Source: an uncultured Collinsella sp. | GTDB taxonomy: Bacteria > Actinomycetota > Coriobacteriia > Coriobacteriales > Coriobacteriaceae | Assembly (NCBI GenBank): GCA_958407995.1 | Contig: CATYJU010000012.1 | Coordinates: 1-50,733, forward strand | Reading direction: 5' to 3' | DNA: 50,733 bases | Shown: positions 49,048 through 50,733 of the stretch, piece after piece | Numbering within the stretch: position 1 is the stretch's first letter | Layout of the letters: the number at the start of each line of letters is the position of its first letter | The notes under the pieces: generated by a model | The model's input: the letters and a program-made list of their open reading frames with translations, nothing else | What the model was told of the DNA's origin: nothing | Databases searched by the model: none | Position numbers and translations under genes: made by a program

Positions 49048-49076
49048 GAGCCCCGCTCGGGGTGAACGGGGCTCGG
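49048..49076 (-). terminator. Hairpin between gltX and priA
   Basis: GAGCCCCG and CGGGGCTC pair as an 8-bp stem. On the minus strand TTGTTTC follows, in the 89-nt gap after gltX. Confidence 0.6.
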
Positions 49077-49097
49077 ATACAAACGTTTGCGCAGCGA

Positions 49098-50573
49098 TTA
49101 CAGCGCCATCGTGCGGGCGCGGTCGATGCGCGCCAGGCAGTCGTCGCGGCCGACGAGCGCCATGGTCTCGCCCAGCGGAGGGCTCACCATGTTGCCGCAG
49201 ACGGCAACGCGCACGGCCTGGAATACTACGCGCTTCTTAAGGTCCATCTGCTCGGGCAGCGGCTCAAGCGCGGCGTCGATGTTGGCAGCCGTCCACTCGT
49301 TCACACCCTCGAGCGCGGCCTTGGCGGCATCAAGAATGGCACCCATGCCCTCCTTGGCCAGGCCCTTGTTGACGGATTTCTCGTCATACTCGAGCGTCTC
49401 GGCCGTAGCGAAGATGGGAGCGGCGACGGTCACGGCGTCGGCCGGCATCTTGGTGCGCGGCTTGACAATGGCGGCAAGCGCGTCGATCCAATCCTCGCCG
49501 TATTCGACATTACCCTCGATGAGACCCGCCTCGTGCAGCTCGGGGACCATGATCTCGTCGGCAAACTGAGCATCGGACATGCCGTTGATGTACTCGGCAT
49601 TGACCCAGTCGAGCTTCTTGGGGTCGAAGGTCGCCGGGTTCTTGGAAATGCGGTCGAGCGAGAACTTGTTGGCCAGGACATCGCGCGGGATGATCGTGGT
49701 CTCGCCGTCGAGCGACCAGCCGAGCAGCGCCAGGTAGTTGACGAAGGCGTCGGACAGGTAGCCGGCGTCGCGGTACTCCTCCACCGAGGTGGCGCCGTGG
49801 CGCTTGGAGAGCTTCTTGCCGTCGGCACCCAAGATCATGGAGATGTGGGCGAACGTAGGCACGGGCGCGCCGAGGGCCTCGTAGACCATGACCTGACGCG
49901 GGGTGTTGGACAGGTGGTCGTCGCCGCGGATGACATGGGTAATCTTCATCATGGCGTCGTCGACGACGGTCGCGAAGTTGTACGTGGGCGTGCCGTCGGA
50001 GCGGAAGATGACAAAGTCGTCGAGCTCCTTGGCGTCGAAGGTCACCTCACCGTGGACGGCGTCGTGGATGACGACGTCGCCGCGGTCCTCGGGCACCTTG
50101 ATACGCAGGACGTAGGACTCGCCGGCCTCGATGCGGCGGCGGGCCTCCTCGGGATCAAGATCGCGGCAACGGCGCTGATAGCCCTGGAAGGGGTCCTTGC
50201 GCTCCTGCGCGGCCTTGCGGTCGGCGTCGAGCTGCTCCTTGGTGCAGAAGCAGGGATACGCCTTGCCCTCGTCCCAAAGCTTCTGGGCGGCCTGCTTGTA
50301 CAGGTCCAGGCGCTCGGTCTGGGCGTAAGGGCCAAAGTCGCCGCCCACCTCGGGACCCTCGTCCCAGTCCAGGCCCAGCCAACGCATGGCGCGCAGGATG
50401 ATCTGCGTGTTCTCGTCGGTGGAGCGGGTGGGGTCGGTGTCGTCGATGCGCAGGATGAACGTGCCGCCGTTTGCGCGGGCGAAAGCCCAGTTATAGATAG
50501 CGGTGCGGGCGCCGCCGATGTGAAGCTTACCCGTCGGTGAGGGTGCAAAGCGGACGCGAACGTCTGATGCCAT
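49098..50573 (-). CDS. gltX: Glutamyl-tRNA synthetase
   Basis: A 491-residue class I synthetase joining glutamate to tRNA-Glu. The HIGH-type motif is in FAPSPTGKLHIGGARTA at ~8-24, the KMSKS-type motif is KKLSKRHGA near 240. Other blocks are IDDTDPTRSTDEN, FCTKEQLDADR, VVDDAMMKITHVIRGDDHL and LALLGWSLDG. The C-terminal anticodon-binding domain is complete. The ATG at 50573 gives the usual MASDVRVRFAPSPTG start; the frame is open to 50612 without a better start. A single copy with a general C-terminal domain may be non-discriminating, which cannot be decided here. Confidence 0.96.
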   Translation of the reverse strand: MASDVRVRFAPSPTGKLHIGGARTAIYNWAFARANGGTFILRIDDTDPTRSTDENTQIILRAMRWLGLDWDEGPEVGGDFGPYAQTERLDLYKQAAQKLWDEGKAYPCFCTKEQLDADRKAAQERKDPFQGYQRRCRDLDPEEARRRIEAGESYVLRIKVPEDRGDVVIHDAVHGEVTFDAKELDDFVIFRSDGTPTYNFATVVDDAMMKITHVIRGDDHLSNTPRQVMVYEALGAPVPTFAHISMILGADGKKLSKRHGATSVEEYRDAGYLSDAFVNYLALLGWSLDGETTIIPRDVLANKFSLDRISKNPATFDPKKLDWVNAEYINGMSDAQFADEIMVPELHEAGLIEGNVEYGEDWIDALAAIVKPRTKMPADAVTVAAPIFATAETLEYDEKSVNKGLAKEGMGAILDAAKAALEGVNEWTAANIDAALEPLPEQMDLKKRVVFQAVRVAVCGNMVSPPLGETMALVGRDDCLARIDRARTMAL

Positions 50574-50733
50574 GGAAATCTCCTCGATTGCAGGATGGAT
50601 GTCTAACCGCACCAGTATAAAGCATCAAAACAACCTCCGCACAAAGGGCACCGACCTACTCATTGGGGACAGACTTAAACCTTGATTATCAACTTCATCC
50701 GAACACCTCCCACATTCATCCGTACATGTGCGG

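Noticed and set aside
1..50733. CRISPR array
   Set aside because: No run of regularly spaced direct repeats and no cas-like gene was seen; the Lys/Ala repeats in glgA are coding.

Overview
The window reads as chromosome of an actinobacterial gut anaerobe of the Coriobacteriia, most like Collinsella. The grounds are a high-GC backbone with low-GC islands, a GlgC/GlgD-type glycogen operon, a LoaP-led polysaccharide operon and an LPXTG surface protein. The genus is an inference from gene content and style, not from a database match.

Layout. (1) 1-12.4 kb is an accessory region, mostly on the minus strand. It holds a possible nuclease-fold protein, tRNA-Val(CAC), a DUF3825 protein, a toxin-antitoxin-like cluster (DUF3990-like fragment, Xre-type regulator, 61-codon ORF, Fic/Doc protein), a dCTP-deaminase-fold protein joined to membrane helices, an LPXTG protein, and a low-GC defence block. 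In that block a Gabija-like pair (OLD-family ATPase/TOPRIM nuclease plus UvrD-like helicase) sits among three uncharacterised genes. A perfect hairpin terminator at 12472-12511 closes this part. (2) 12.5-27.3 kb is one minus-strand exopolysaccharide/capsule operon. It starts at a promoter near 27.24 kb, runs through a structured ~300-nt leader into loaP, then a PglF/FlaA1-like dehydratase, a DegT aminotransferase, a priming phosphoglycosyltransferase, a frameshifted GT2, two GT4 enzymes, an EpsG-like polymerase, an ATP-grasp protein with an internal duplication, a Wzx-like flippase, a CysE-like acetyltransferase, a UDP-glucuronate epimerase and UDP-glucose dehydrogenase. Two poly-G tracts (G9 and G8) lie inside coding sequence and look able to phase-vary two of these genes. 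(3) 27.7-29.2 kb holds tRNA-Ala(GGC), thiamine pyrophosphokinase and a beta-phosphoglucomutase-like HAD enzyme. (4) 29.5-42.9 kb, plus strand, is glycogen and maltodextrin metabolism: glgB-glgP-glgC-glgD-glgA, then a GH13-GH77 fusion. GlgB and GlgA carry Lys/Ala-rich, histone-H1-like C-terminal tails. (5) 43-50.6 kb is housekeeping: an FmdB-type zinc ribbon, then gltX and priA-def-fmt-rsmB on the minus strand.

How the genes work together. The glg genes make ADP-glucose (GlgC/GlgD), polymerise it (GlgA), branch it (GlgB) and break it down (GlgP). The GH13-GH77 protein and the HAD phosphomutase would handle maltodextrins. A repeated TGGTAAAAC/GTTTTACCA motif at both promoter regions suggests one shared regulator. 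The polysaccharide operon supplies UDP-GlcA/UDP-GalA and a 4-amino-4,6-dideoxy sugar, primes on undecaprenyl phosphate, elongates, flips and polymerises.

The most unusual items are the poly-G switch placed exactly between two copies of an ATP-grasp half-domain, the dCTP-deaminase fold lacking its catalytic Glu and fused to membrane helices, and the histone-like tails on glycogen enzymes.
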